Assembly (NCBI GenBank): GCA_004356335.1
Contig: SMXP01000020.1
Span: forward strand, 1 to 6,286
Reading direction: 5' to 3'
Source of the DNA: Alphaproteobacteria bacterium
Lineage (GTDB): Bacteria > Pseudomonadota > Alphaproteobacteria > SMXP01
Length of the DNA: 6,286 bases
The position numbers were made by a program, and so were the translations under genes. Below, in pieces: positions 1-5,478 of this stretch. The stretch's first letter is position 1; each line of letters begins with the position of its first letter. Below the pieces are notes generated by a model. It searched no databases, had not been told where the DNA came from, and was given only the letters and a program-made list of their open reading frames with translations.

Positions 1-796
1 CGTGCATGGGTTGCCCCAATTCCAACATCACATAGTTGGTCACATCGACCACCGCGCTGATCCCGCGCACGCCGGCGCGTCGCAAACGCTCCTGGATCCA
101 CATGGGTGTGGGCGCGGCGGCATTGACGTTCTTAATGACCCGGCCGACGTAGCGTGGACAACCGCTCGGCGCCTCGATCACGACCGAGAGTTCGTCATCG
201 ATCACCGCGACTACCGGTGGTACGACGATATCGCGCAGGTCAACGCCGAGTAATACCGACAACTCGCGCGCGACCCCGACAACCGACAAGCAATCACCGC
301 GATTTGGGGTCAACTCAAGCTCAAGAATGTCGTCATCCAACTGCAAATAGTCACCTAGCGCCACGCCTATCGGTGCGTCATCGGCAAGCTCCATCAAACC
401 GGCGGCATCGTCACCCAGCCCGAGTTCAATGGCCGAACACAGCATACCGGCCGATGCAACATCACGGATCACGGCGTGCTCGATGACCCGGCCGTCCGGG
501 AGTCTCGCGCCTGGGGCCGCGTACGCGACCACCAGTCCCGCGCGCACATTGGGCGCGCCACAAACAACATCGACCAGTACCTCAGCACCTAGCTCGACCC
601 GGCAACAAAACAATTTGTCTGCATTGGGGTGGACCACCGCGTTGACGACCCGAGCGACCGTAACGCCATTCATGGCCGCGGAAACCGGCACGACACGGTC
701 GACTTCCAGTCCGGCCATCGTTAAACGATCCGCCAAGGCATCGGGCGCAAGCGACGTCGTCACCCAGTCGCGCAACCATTGCACGCTGATCTTCAT
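1..796 (-). CDS. pheT: Phenylalanyl-tRNA synthetase beta subunit, N-terminal 265 codons (cut by window edge)
   Basis: The beta chain of the cytoplasmic (alpha-beta)2 PheRS, which charges tRNA-Phe and edits misacylated Tyr-tRNA. I translated the open frame by hand from the ATG at 796; it begins MKISVQWLRDWV and stays open to the window edge with no stop or frameshift. Visible parts are the N-terminal segment (1-38), an EMAP/tRNA-binding OB-type domain (about 40-150, with HPNADKL at 56-62, CGAPN at 79-83 and GMLCS at 117-121), then LTPNRGDCL (162-170), and the start of the B3/B4 editing region (CPRYVGRV, 213-220; VVDVTNYVMLELGQPMH, 249-265). The E. coli protein is about 795 residues, so roughly two thirds lie outside. 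The start is 44 nt after the pheS stop. I see no strong Shine-Dalgarno, so translation may be coupled to pheS. The family assignment is very secure. Confidence 0.97.
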   Translation of the reverse strand, partial: MKISVQWLRDWVTTSLAPDALADRLTMAGLEVDRVVPVSAAMNGVTVARVVNAVVHPNADKLFCCRVELGAEVLVDVVCGAPNVRAGLVVAYAAPGARLPDGRVIEHAVIRDVASAGMLCSAIELGLGDDAAGLMELADDAPIGVALGDYLQLDDDILELELTPNRGDCLSVVGVARELSVLLGVDLRDIVVPPVVAVIDDELSVVIEAPSGCPRYVGRVIKNVNAAAPTPMWIQERLRRAGVRGISAVVDVTNYVMLELGQPMH

Positions 797-840
797 GAAT
801 TTAGAACCATCGCGGATCGGCTTCGAGGGCAATCATGGGT

Positions 841-1836
841 CTAAAATTGTCTGAGGAATTGCAGATCGTTTTCAAAGAATAGGCGCAAATCGTTGACGCC
901 ATAACGCAGCATCGCCAGACGCTCAACGCCGACGCCGAAGGCAAAACCCTGATAACGTTTGGCGTCGATGCCGACGTTGGCCAGCACCTTGGGATGCACC
1001 ATGCCGCATCCGAGCACCTCCAGCCAATCACTTACCCCGTGCTCAGATTCAAGCTTAATATCCACTTCAGCGGAGGGCTCGGTAAAAGGAAAATACGATG
1101 GGCGAAAGCGCATTTGTAATTCGTCTTGGTCAAAAAATGCACGCAGGAACGTCTGCAGTACCCCCTTAAGATCACCCATCGTGACGCGGCGGTCGATCAA
1201 AAAACCCTCGACCTGGTGAAACATCGGCGAATGCGTCTGATCGTAGTCACATCGATACACTCGGCCCGGTGCTATCACCCTGAGGGGCGGTTGCCGCGAT
1301 TGCATCACGCGCACCTGAACGGGCGAGGTATGCGTTCTGAGTAAGGTGCCATCAGCGAAATAAAACGTATCGTGCATCGCCCGCGCCGGATGATGCGCTG
1401 GAATATTGAGTGCCTCGAAATTATGGTAGTCGTCTTCGACTTCCGGACCATCGCAAACTTCGAAACCCCAGCGGATAAAATGGTCTTCGATGCGCGCCAT
1501 GGTCGAGGAAATCGGATGTGCGCCGCCGGCACGGCAACCGCGCCCGGGTAACGTCACGTCGATGTGCGAGGCGGCAAGTTCCGCTTCCAATTGGCTGGTC
1601 TCAAGGGTCGTCTTGCGCGCCTCGATCGCGTCTTCAAGCGCTCTCTTGGCAATGTTGATCAGACGGCCAGCCTCCGGTCTTTGCTCGGCCGGCAGCTTAC
1701 CGAGGTTTTTGAGTTGCTGGGTAAGCGCACCCTTTTTGCCGAGATAACGGACGCGCACGCGCTCCAGCGACGCAAGGGAGTCGGCTGTGGCGACTTCACC
1801 GTTGGCAGATTCAACAATATCCGTGGTGTCCGACAT
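841..1836 (-). CDS. pheS: Phenylalanyl-tRNA synthetase alpha subunit
   Basis: The catalytic alpha chain of PheRS (class II, ATP-dependent charging of tRNA-Phe in the cytoplasm). With the ATG at 1836 it is 331 residues, against about 327 in E. coli. Residues 1-90 form the N-terminal coiled-coil arm with YLGKKG (31-36). The class II core follows: motif 1 around HPIS to GPEVEDD (107-136), DDYHNFEALNIP (135-146), motif 2 with APGRVYRCDYDQTHSPMFHQ (189-208), FRPSYFPFTEPSAEVD (244-259), and motif 3 in GFAFGVGVERLAMLRYG (297-313). Ala299 aligns with the Phe-pocket alanine of E. coli (A294). An in-frame ATG at 1869 would add 11 residues. I prefer 1836 because its length and N-terminus fit the family, although neither start has a clear Shine-Dalgarno. 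The stop is TAG and pheT follows after 44 nt. Confidence 0.97.
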   Translation of the reverse strand: MSDTTDIVESANGEVATADSLASLERVRVRYLGKKGALTQQLKNLGKLPAEQRPEAGRLINIAKRALEDAIEARKTTLETSQLEAELAASHIDVTLPGRGCRAGGAHPISSTMARIEDHFIRWGFEVCDGPEVEDDYHNFEALNIPAHHPARAMHDTFYFADGTLLRTHTSPVQVRVMQSRQPPLRVIAPGRVYRCDYDQTHSPMFHQVEGFLIDRRVTMGDLKGVLQTFLRAFFDQDELQMRFRPSYFPFTEPSAEVDIKLESEHGVSDWLEVLGCGMVHPKVLANVGIDAKRYQGFAFGVGVERLAMLRYGVNDLRLFFENDLQFLRQF

Positions 1837-1875
1837 GATTATTGCTTTGGCCGTATAAATCGACGCCATAAACCA

Positions 1876-1904
1876 ACGGGGGAAAGGCGCCGCCTTTCCC
1901 CCGT
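1876..1904 (-). promoter_or_regulatory. Perfect 13-bp hairpin between rplT and pheS (attenuator-like)
   Basis: The arms ACGGGGGAAAGGC (1876-1888 on the plus strand) and GCCTTTCCCCCGT (1892-1904) are exact inverted repeats around a 3-nt loop. The hairpin lies in the 97-nt rplT-pheS gap, 30 nt after the rplT stop and 39 nt before the pheS start. Read on the minus strand it is followed only by TTGGTTT, which is too poor a U-tract for an efficient intrinsic terminator. E. coli places the pheM leader and attenuator here, but I see no Phe-rich leader peptide. A partial terminator, RNA processing site or mRNA stabiliser are all possible. Confidence 0.6.
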
Positions 1905-1933
1905 CATTCGTTCGTCTGGGTCGAAGGCTTGGC

Positions 1934-2293
1934 TTAAGTGGCGAGCGCGGCTTTAGCTTGTTCGGCTAAGTGGGCGAATGCGTCGCGATCGTTGACGGCC
2001 AATTCGGCAAGGATTTTTCGATCGATTTCGATCTCCGCACGACCCAGGCCATGCATGAACCGCGAATAGCTGAGGCCGAACAAACGCGCCGCCGCATTGA
2101 TCCGTATGATCCATAGTGCCCGAAACTGACGCTTGCGCTGCCGTCTGTCGCGATAAGCGTACTGGCCGGCCTTGGTCACCGCTTGTTTGGCCACGCGGTA
2201 TACGTTTTTGCGTCGCCCACGGTAGCCTTTGGCCAGGGCGATTACTTTTTTGTGCCGTGCGTGCGCGGTGACGCCACGTTTAACTCGTGCCAT
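1934..2293 (-). CDS. rplT: 50S ribosomal protein L20
   Basis: L20 is a primary 23S rRNA-binding protein needed early in 50S assembly. In the E. coli family it also represses translation of its own rpmI-rplT mRNA. This copy is 119 residues (E. coli 118) and matches throughout. It has the basic N-terminal arm (ARVKRGVTAHARHKKVIALAKG with GYRGRRKN at 23-30), the RDRRQRKRQFRALWI segment, and the folded C-terminal half with RINAAARLFGLSYSRFMHGL. The ATG at 2293 follows a GAGGA Shine-Dalgarno at suitable spacing. It lies 20 nt after rpmI. Nothing is unusual about it. Confidence 0.99.
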   Translation of the reverse strand: MARVKRGVTAHARHKKVIALAKGYRGRRKNVYRVAKQAVTKAGQYAYRDRRQRKRQFRALWIIRINAAARLFGLSYSRFMHGLGRAEIEIDRKILAELAVNDRDAFAHLAEQAKAALAT

Positions 2294-2313
2294 GTTCTGT
2301 CGTTCCTCGTTGG

Positions 2314-2511
2314 CTATAGCTTCGGAATCATTTGCCGGACGGCTGCTTCATCGGCGTGATCGATCAGCGCGTCGTGGCGTAGGTGTCGTTTCCGCTTCGG
2401 GCTCTTTTTTGTCAAAATGTGTTGTTTGTGCGAATGTCGGCGCTTGATGCGGCCGGTACCCGTTTTAGAGAAGCGCTTAGCCGCGCCTCTATTGGTCCGG
2501 ATCTTGGGCAT
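2314..2511 (-). CDS. rpmI: 50S ribosomal protein L35
   Basis: A small basic ribosomal protein of the large subunit, 65 residues, the usual length. It begins MPKIRTNRGAAKRF and carries the family pattern of a G-rich turn followed by RIKRRHSHKQHILTKKSPKRKR and a C-terminal helix. The ATG at 2511 sits 6 nt after AGGAG, a good Shine-Dalgarno. It is placed 22 nt after the infC stop and 20 nt before the rplT start, which is the conserved infC-rpmI-rplT order. In E. coli it is translationally coupled to rplT and controlled by L20; I did not try to fold the L20 operator here. Confidence 0.99.
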   Translation of the reverse strand: MPKIRTNRGAAKRFSKTGTGRIKRRHSHKQHILTKKSPKRKRHLRHDALIDHADEAAVRQMIPKL

Positions 2512-2533
2512 GTAAAACTCCTGCTCAACTGTC

Positions 2534-3052
2534 TTACGCCCGTTTCGGCGCGATTACCATTACCATCTGCCGCCCTTCCATTTTTGGGAATTGCTCGACA
2601 GAACCTAATTCCGATAAATCGGTTTCCACCCGCTGTAGCATTTGGACGCCAAGCTCTTGGTGTGCCATCTCGCGACCACGAAATCGTAACGTCACTTTGA
2701 CCTTGTCGCCGTTATCCAAAAATCGCTTCAAATTACGCACCTTGATCTGGTAGTCGCCACTGTCCGTGCCGGGGCGAAACTTGATCTCCTTTACTTGTAC
2801 TTGCTTTTGCTTTCTTTTCGCCGCCTGCTTTTTCTTGTTCAGGTCGAAAAGGTGTTTGCCGAAATCCATTACCCGACACACGGGCGGTTCCGCGTTAGGC
2901 ACAATTTCAACCAAATCCAATTGGCTATCCCTGGCCTGTTGCTGAGCAACATCGATTGATACGACGCCTGCGTTCGTTCCGTCTTCGACAATCAGTCGGA
3001 CTTCCGGCGAGGTAATATCTGCATTTATACGATTCTTTTTATCTGCGGCGAT
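2534..3052 (-). CDS. infC: Translation initiation factor IF-3, apparently starting at ATC
   Basis: IF-3 binds the 30S subunit, blocks premature 50S joining and rejects non-canonical start codons. From the ATC at 3052 the product is 172 residues (E. coli 180). It shows the N-terminal domain (KKNRIN at 5-10, PEVRLIVEDG, DLVEIVPNAEPPVCRVMDFGK), a lysine-rich linker (NKKKQAAKRKQKQ) and the C-terminal domain (VKEIKFRPGTDSGDYQIKVR, VTLRFRGREMAHQELG, EGRQMVMVIAPKRA). Between the thrS stop and this N-terminus there is no in-frame ATG, GTG, TTG or CTG. The next usual-type codon, CTG in VRLIV, would remove conserved residues. ATC lies 8 nt after a perfect GGAGGA. A rare start fits the AUU-type autoregulation known for infC. 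The product is certain; the exact start is an inference. Confidence 0.95.
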   Translation of the reverse strand: MAADKKNRINADITSPEVRLIVEDGTNAGVVSIDVAQQQARDSQLDLVEIVPNAEPPVCRVMDFGKHLFDLNKKKQAAKRKQKQVQVKEIKFRPGTDSGDYQIKVRNLKRFLDNGDKVKVTLRFRGREMAHQELGVQMLQRVETDLSELGSVEQFPKMEGRQMVMVIAPKRA

Positions 3053-3066
3053 ACGCTTATTCCTCC
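3050..3066 (-). promoter_or_regulatory. Strong Shine-Dalgarno and non-canonical ATC start of infC
   Basis: GGAGGA occupies 3066-3061 on the minus strand. Eight nt later comes ATC at 3052-3050, in frame with the conserved IF-3 sequence. The only other AUN-type codons in frame nearby (ATA before AAT-GCA, and ATT) are too far from the Shine-Dalgarno and would delete the basic RIN motif. A strong Shine-Dalgarno paired with a poor start codon is the arrangement expected for IF-3 feedback. Confidence 0.75.
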
Positions 3067-3102
3067 AAAAAAAACAATAGCCGCACTACGCGGTTTCTCT
3101 AT
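3067..3102 (-). promoter_or_regulatory. Hairpin plus T8 tract at the thrS-infC junction (weak attenuator candidate)
   Basis: On the minus strand CCGC-GTAGT-GCGG forms a 4-bp stem over the thrS stop codon. An outer ATAG/CTAT pairing, separated by a 5-nt bulge, can extend it. TG and eight consecutive T follow directly (3074-3067), ending at the infC Shine-Dalgarno. The layout is terminator-like but the stem is short, so it may at most reduce transcription into infC. Confidence 0.3.
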
Positions 3103-4984
3103 TGAGGTGGCTAACGAAGTCACCCAGCGACATTGTCCCCAGGTCTTCTCCGGCCCGCGTGCGCACGGCTATCGTACGATTTTCAACTTCCCGCTCGCCG
3201 ACGATCAGCATAAACGGGATGCGTTGCAAGGTGTGTTCGCGGATTTTAAGCCCGATCTTCTCGTTTCTCAAGTCCGCATCGGCCCGGACCCCTTGATTTT
3301 TCAACGATTCCGCAACTTTCGACGCGTAAGAGGCAAACTGTTCCGTGATACTCAGCACCGATACCTGTTGCGGCGCAAGCCAGGTCGGTAGTAAACCCGC
3401 GTGATGCTCGATCAATATGCCGATAAAGCGCTCCAACGAGCCCAATATTGCCCGGTGAATCATCACCGGTACGCGGCGCTCACCATCGTCTGCAACATAT
3501 TTGGCGCCGAGACGCTCGGGCATCGAAAAATCCACCTGAACGGTACCGCACTGCCACACGCGTCCGATGCAATCGCGCAAGGTGAAGTCGATCTTCGGGC
3601 CGTAAAATGCGCCCTCGCCCGGCTGCACGACGAAATCGAGCCCCTTGGTTTTGAGTGCCTCCTCCAGCGCGGACTCGGCCTTGTCCCACAGGGCGTCGGC
3701 ACCGACCCGTTGTTCCGGACGCAGCGACAGTGCCACCGCGATATCCTCAAAGCCGAAATCCCGATACACCGCAAAGGTTAACTCAATGAGGTCGCCGACT
3801 TCTGACTGCAATTGATCCTCGGTACAAAAAATGTGCGCGTCGTCCTGGGTGAAGCGCCGCGCGCGCAACAACCCATGCAGGGTTCCGGATGGTTCGTTGC
3901 GATGAACAACGCCAAATTCGGCGATTTTGTACGGTAGATCCCGGTAGCTTCTGAGTGCTTGATTGAACAGCTGAATATGGCCGGGGCAATTCATCGGCTT
4001 GATCGCATACTCGCGATGCTCCGAATGCGTCGTGAAAATCATATCGTGAAACTTGTCCCAGTGCCCGGAACGCTCCCACAACGATCGCGCGAGGACCTGC
4101 GGCGTATGCACCTCTTGATATCCGGCGGCGTCGCACTTCTGACGAATGTACGCCTCGACCAATCGATACAGCGTCCACCCTTTGGGGTGCCAGAACACCA
4201 TTCCCGGTGCCTCTTCCTGGAAATGAAATAGGTCCAGCTGTTTACCAATCTTCCGGTGGTCGCGTTTTTCGGCCTCTGCCAACCGGTGGAGATAGGCCTT
4301 GAGCGATTTCTTGTCCGCCCAAGCAGTACCGTAGATCCGCTGTAGCATTTCATTGTTCGAATCGCCGCGCCAATAGGCGCCCGCCATCTTAGTCAGCTTG
4401 AAGGCCTTCAGATGCGACGTATTGGGCACGTGTGGACCACGGCACAGATCGATAAAATCGCCTTGTCGATACAATGAGATTTCTTGGTCGATGGGGATCG
4501 ATTCAATGATCTCGGCCTTGTACTCCTCGCCCATAGCGCGAAAGAACGCAATGGCCTCATCGCGGGTCATCTGTGAGCGTTCGACCGTGAAATGTTTGGC
4601 CGCAAGTTCGACCATTTTAGCCTCGATGGCCGCGAGATCGTCGGGCGTAAACGACCGCTCAAAGGCAAAATCGTAGAAAAACCCCTCATCGATAACGGGT
4701 CCAATGGTCACTTGCGCCGCCGGGAACAGGTCTTTGACCGCTTGTGCGAGAAGGTGTGCGGTACTGTGTCGGATGATCTCGATACCGTCGTCGTCTTTAG
4801 CCGTAACGATGGCGAGCGCGACATCATCGGTGATCTCAAACGAGGTATCGACGAGTTGATCGTCCACGCGAGCGGCCAAGGCGGCCTTGGCTAGACCCGG
4901 ACCGATGGCTTGGGCCACCTGCAGCACCGTGACCGGATGGTCGAACGCTTTAACGCTACCGTCGGGAAGGGTGATGGAAGGCAT
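3086..4984 (-). CDS. thrS: Threonyl-tRNA synthetase
   Basis: A class II synthetase that charges tRNA-Thr and removes mischarged serine. It is 632 residues, close to the E. coli length of 642. Domains in order: TGS (about 1-61), the editing domain with H73 and H77 (RHSTAHLLAQ) and C181/H185 (DLCRGPHVPN), the catalytic core with the zinc ligands C333 (PMNCPGH), H384 (DDAHIF) and H510 (VMIHRAILGSLERF, motif 3), motif 2 at 359-380 (HRNEPSGTLHGL), and the anticodon-binding domain (about 535-632, ADLRNEKIGLKIREHTLQR). The ATG at 4984 is chosen because MPSITLPDGS matches the family N-terminus and follows GGAGAG by 6 nt; an upstream ATG at 5017 has no Shine-Dalgarno. Position 377 is Arg where E. coli has Gly in the RVRGFTQDDAH loop. 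The gene lies 46 nt after tRNA-Val. Confidence 0.99.
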   Translation of the reverse strand: MPSITLPDGSVKAFDHPVTVLQVAQAIGPGLAKAALAARVDDQLVDTSFEITDDVALAIVTAKDDDGIEIIRHSTAHLLAQAVKDLFPAAQVTIGPVIDEGFFYDFAFERSFTPDDLAAIEAKMVELAAKHFTVERSQMTRDEAIAFFRAMGEEYKAEIIESIPIDQEISLYRQGDFIDLCRGPHVPNTSHLKAFKLTKMAGAYWRGDSNNEMLQRIYGTAWADKKSLKAYLHRLAEAEKRDHRKIGKQLDLFHFQEEAPGMVFWHPKGWTLYRLVEAYIRQKCDAAGYQEVHTPQVLARSLWERSGHWDKFHDMIFTTHSEHREYAIKPMNCPGHIQLFNQALRSYRDLPYKIAEFGVVHRNEPSGTLHGLLRARRFTQDDAHIFCTEDQLQSEVGDLIELTFAVYRDFGFEDIAVALSLRPEQRVGADALWDKAESALEEALKTKGLDFVVQPGEGAFYGPKIDFTLRDCIGRVWQCGTVQVDFSMPERLGAKYVADDGERRVPVMIHRAILGSLERFIGILIEHHAGLLPTWLAPQQVSVLSITEQFASYASKVAESLKNQGVRADADLRNEKIGLKIREHTLQRIPFMLIVGEREVENRTIAVRTRAGEDLGTMSLGDFVSHLNRETA

Positions 4985-4997
4985 GCAGATCTCTCCG

Positions 4998-5016
4998 TGG
5001 CCGATACGAGAGGCCA
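4998..5016 (-). promoter_or_regulatory. Possible ThrRS operator hairpin in the thrS leader
   Basis: TGGCC-TCTCGTATC-GGCCA on the minus strand is a 5-bp stem with a 9-nt loop and CGT exactly in the centre. It ends one base before the GGAGAG Shine-Dalgarno of thrS. In E. coli, ThrRS represses its own mRNA by binding an anticodon-like arm bearing CGU just upstream of the Shine-Dalgarno. Here the triplet falls at -24 to -22. A competing CTCT/AGAG pairing could cover the Shine-Dalgarno. The stem is short and could be chance. Confidence 0.35.
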
Positions 5017-5030
5017 TCGAACATTAAAAT

Positions 5031-5107
5031 TGGTAGGCGCGATTGGACTCGAACCAACGACCCCCACCATGTCAAGGTGGTGCTCTAACCAGCTGAGCTA
5101 CGCGCCT
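5031..5107 (-). tRNA. tRNA-Val, anticodon GAC, CCA encoded
   Basis: The minus strand folds as a complete 77-nt cloverleaf. The acceptor is AGGCGCG/CGCGCCT with discriminator A and genomic CCA. The D arm is GCTC...GAGC with GCTGGTTA in the loop. The anticodon stem is CCACC/GGTGG around TTGACAT, giving GAC. The variable loop is GGGTC and the T arm is GTTGG-TTCGAGT-CCAAT. The D, anticodon and T arms closely match E. coli tRNA-Val(GAC), while the acceptor stem differs and begins with an A1-U72 pair. It lies 46 nt before thrS with no terminator between, so co-transcription and processing are likely. Confidence 0.97.
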
Positions 5108-5196
5108 GGCGATATTTGAAGTCAAAAGACGGAACACCAAACGCAGATGCAATCCCTTTCGACTTTTTTCGCTTCTCGTCGGGGAGCGGACAATAC

Positions 5197-5212
5197 AGCA
5201 AAATTGATGCCA
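5197..5212 (-). promoter_or_regulatory. Second sigma-54-like -24/-12 sequence, upstream of tRNA-Val
   Basis: TGGCATCAATTTTGCT on the minus strand matches TGGCA-N6-TTGCW with exact spacing. It misses only the C and G of the full TGGCACG element. Transcription would start near 5186, about 79 nt before the tRNA. No protein gene lies directly downstream, so it is an orphan site, a promoter for the tRNA-thrS operon, or chance. Confidence 0.4.
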
Positions 5213-5257
5213 CAGCCATAGGCTTCCCCGCCTCCCCTCCATGCGGCGACCACCATC

Positions 5258-5314
5258 AATTACCCGCAATGCATGGGCCACAGTGCAGCCCAAGCATATC
5301 GGCCGGCGGTAATT
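5258..5314 (-). repeat. Imperfect 57-nt dyad
   Basis: The outer arms AATTACC (5258-5264) and GGTAATT (5308-5314) are exact inverses. Inside them ATGC/GCAT, one mismatch, and TGGGC/GCCCA pair around the 9-nt loop at 5279-5287. That gives 16 base pairs with one asymmetric internal loop. No U-tract flanks it on either strand. It could be an RNA hairpin or a protein-binding dyad; relative to the orphan sigma-54-like site it lies at about -72 to -128. Confidence 0.4.
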
Positions 5315-5363
5315 TGTGCCTGCAATATTTAGGGGATCTCTGACCCATTCATGGCGCGTCGCC

Positions 5364-5381
5364 GGGCGCTTGAATGCGCCC
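5364..5381 (-). repeat. Short GC-rich hairpin
   Basis: GGGCGC and GCGCCC are perfect 6-bp arms around a 6-nt loop (5370-5375). There is no U-tract. It lies 11 nt from the larger hairpin at 5393-5433, so the two may act together at the 3' end of the PEP-CTERM transcript. Confidence 0.35.
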
Positions 5382-5392
5382 CGCGCTACGTG

Positions 5393-5433
5393 GCGGATCC
5401 TGCCAAGCGTCCCCGCTATTGGCGGCGATCCGC
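5393..5433 (-). terminator. Strong compound hairpin downstream of the PEP-CTERM gene
   Basis: The perfect outer arms GCGGATC/GATCCGC (7 bp) enclose GCCA/TGGC and AGCG/CGCT, capped by a GGGA tetraloop on the minus strand. Only a 3x2 internal loop and a 2-nt bulge interrupt about 15 base pairs. It begins 45 nt after the stop codon of the PEP-CTERM gene. No U-tract follows, so it is a doubtful intrinsic terminator and may be a 3'-end stabiliser or a repetitive extragenic element. Confidence 0.4.
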
Positions 5434-5478
5434 GTCTTGATCGGGACGACTTCACGCGCCCATCCGAGTGCCACAGAA

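Larger units (their letters stand above)
5108..5478 (-). other. 370-nt gap between the PEP-CTERM gene and tRNA-Val; no convincing gene
   Basis: No frame on either strand shows a recognisable protein, a good Shine-Dalgarno and a sensible start together. One minus-strand frame runs through the tRNA and ends as the typical meaningless translation of a tRNA. The gap holds three inverted repeats (5258-5314, 5364-5381, 5393-5433) and a sigma-54-like sequence (5197-5212). A sigma-70 promoter for the tRNA-thrS operon should lie here but none is clear. The best hints are TATTGT at 5195-5190 followed by a GC-rich stretch with a poor -35, and TTGGTG-17 nt-AAATAT just before the tRNA; both are weak. Confidence 0.6.

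Noticed and set aside
1837..1908. Short frame from the ATG at 1908 as a pheM-like leader peptide
   Set aside because: It has about 22 codons with only one Phe and no clear Shine-Dalgarno, so it cannot act as a Phe attenuator in the known way.
2534..2920. TTG at 2920 as the start of a shortened IF-3
   Set aside because: The conserved N-terminal IF-3 sequence continues in frame upstream to about 3050.
4985..5017. Upstream ATG at 5017 as the thrS start
   Set aside because: It has no Shine-Dalgarno and adds 11 residues absent from the family; the ATG at 4984 matches the conserved N-terminus.
1..5017. Many long frames on the plus strand and in other minus frames across the operon
   Set aside because: They are shadows of pheT, pheS, rplT, rpmI, infC and thrS and match no family.
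5116..5343. A 75-codon plus-strand frame in the gap
   Set aside because: It starts at TTG with no Shine-Dalgarno and has no recognisable features; its direction opposes all real genes.
5072..5455. A 127-codon minus-strand frame running from the gap through the tRNA
   Set aside because: It reads through tRNA-Val, giving the typical RVAQLVRAPP artefact, and has no recognisable domain or good start.
5456..5474. TGGCAC shortly after the PEP-CTERM stop as a third sigma-54 site
   Set aside because: The -12 half is TGGGC rather than TTGC, so the element is incomplete.
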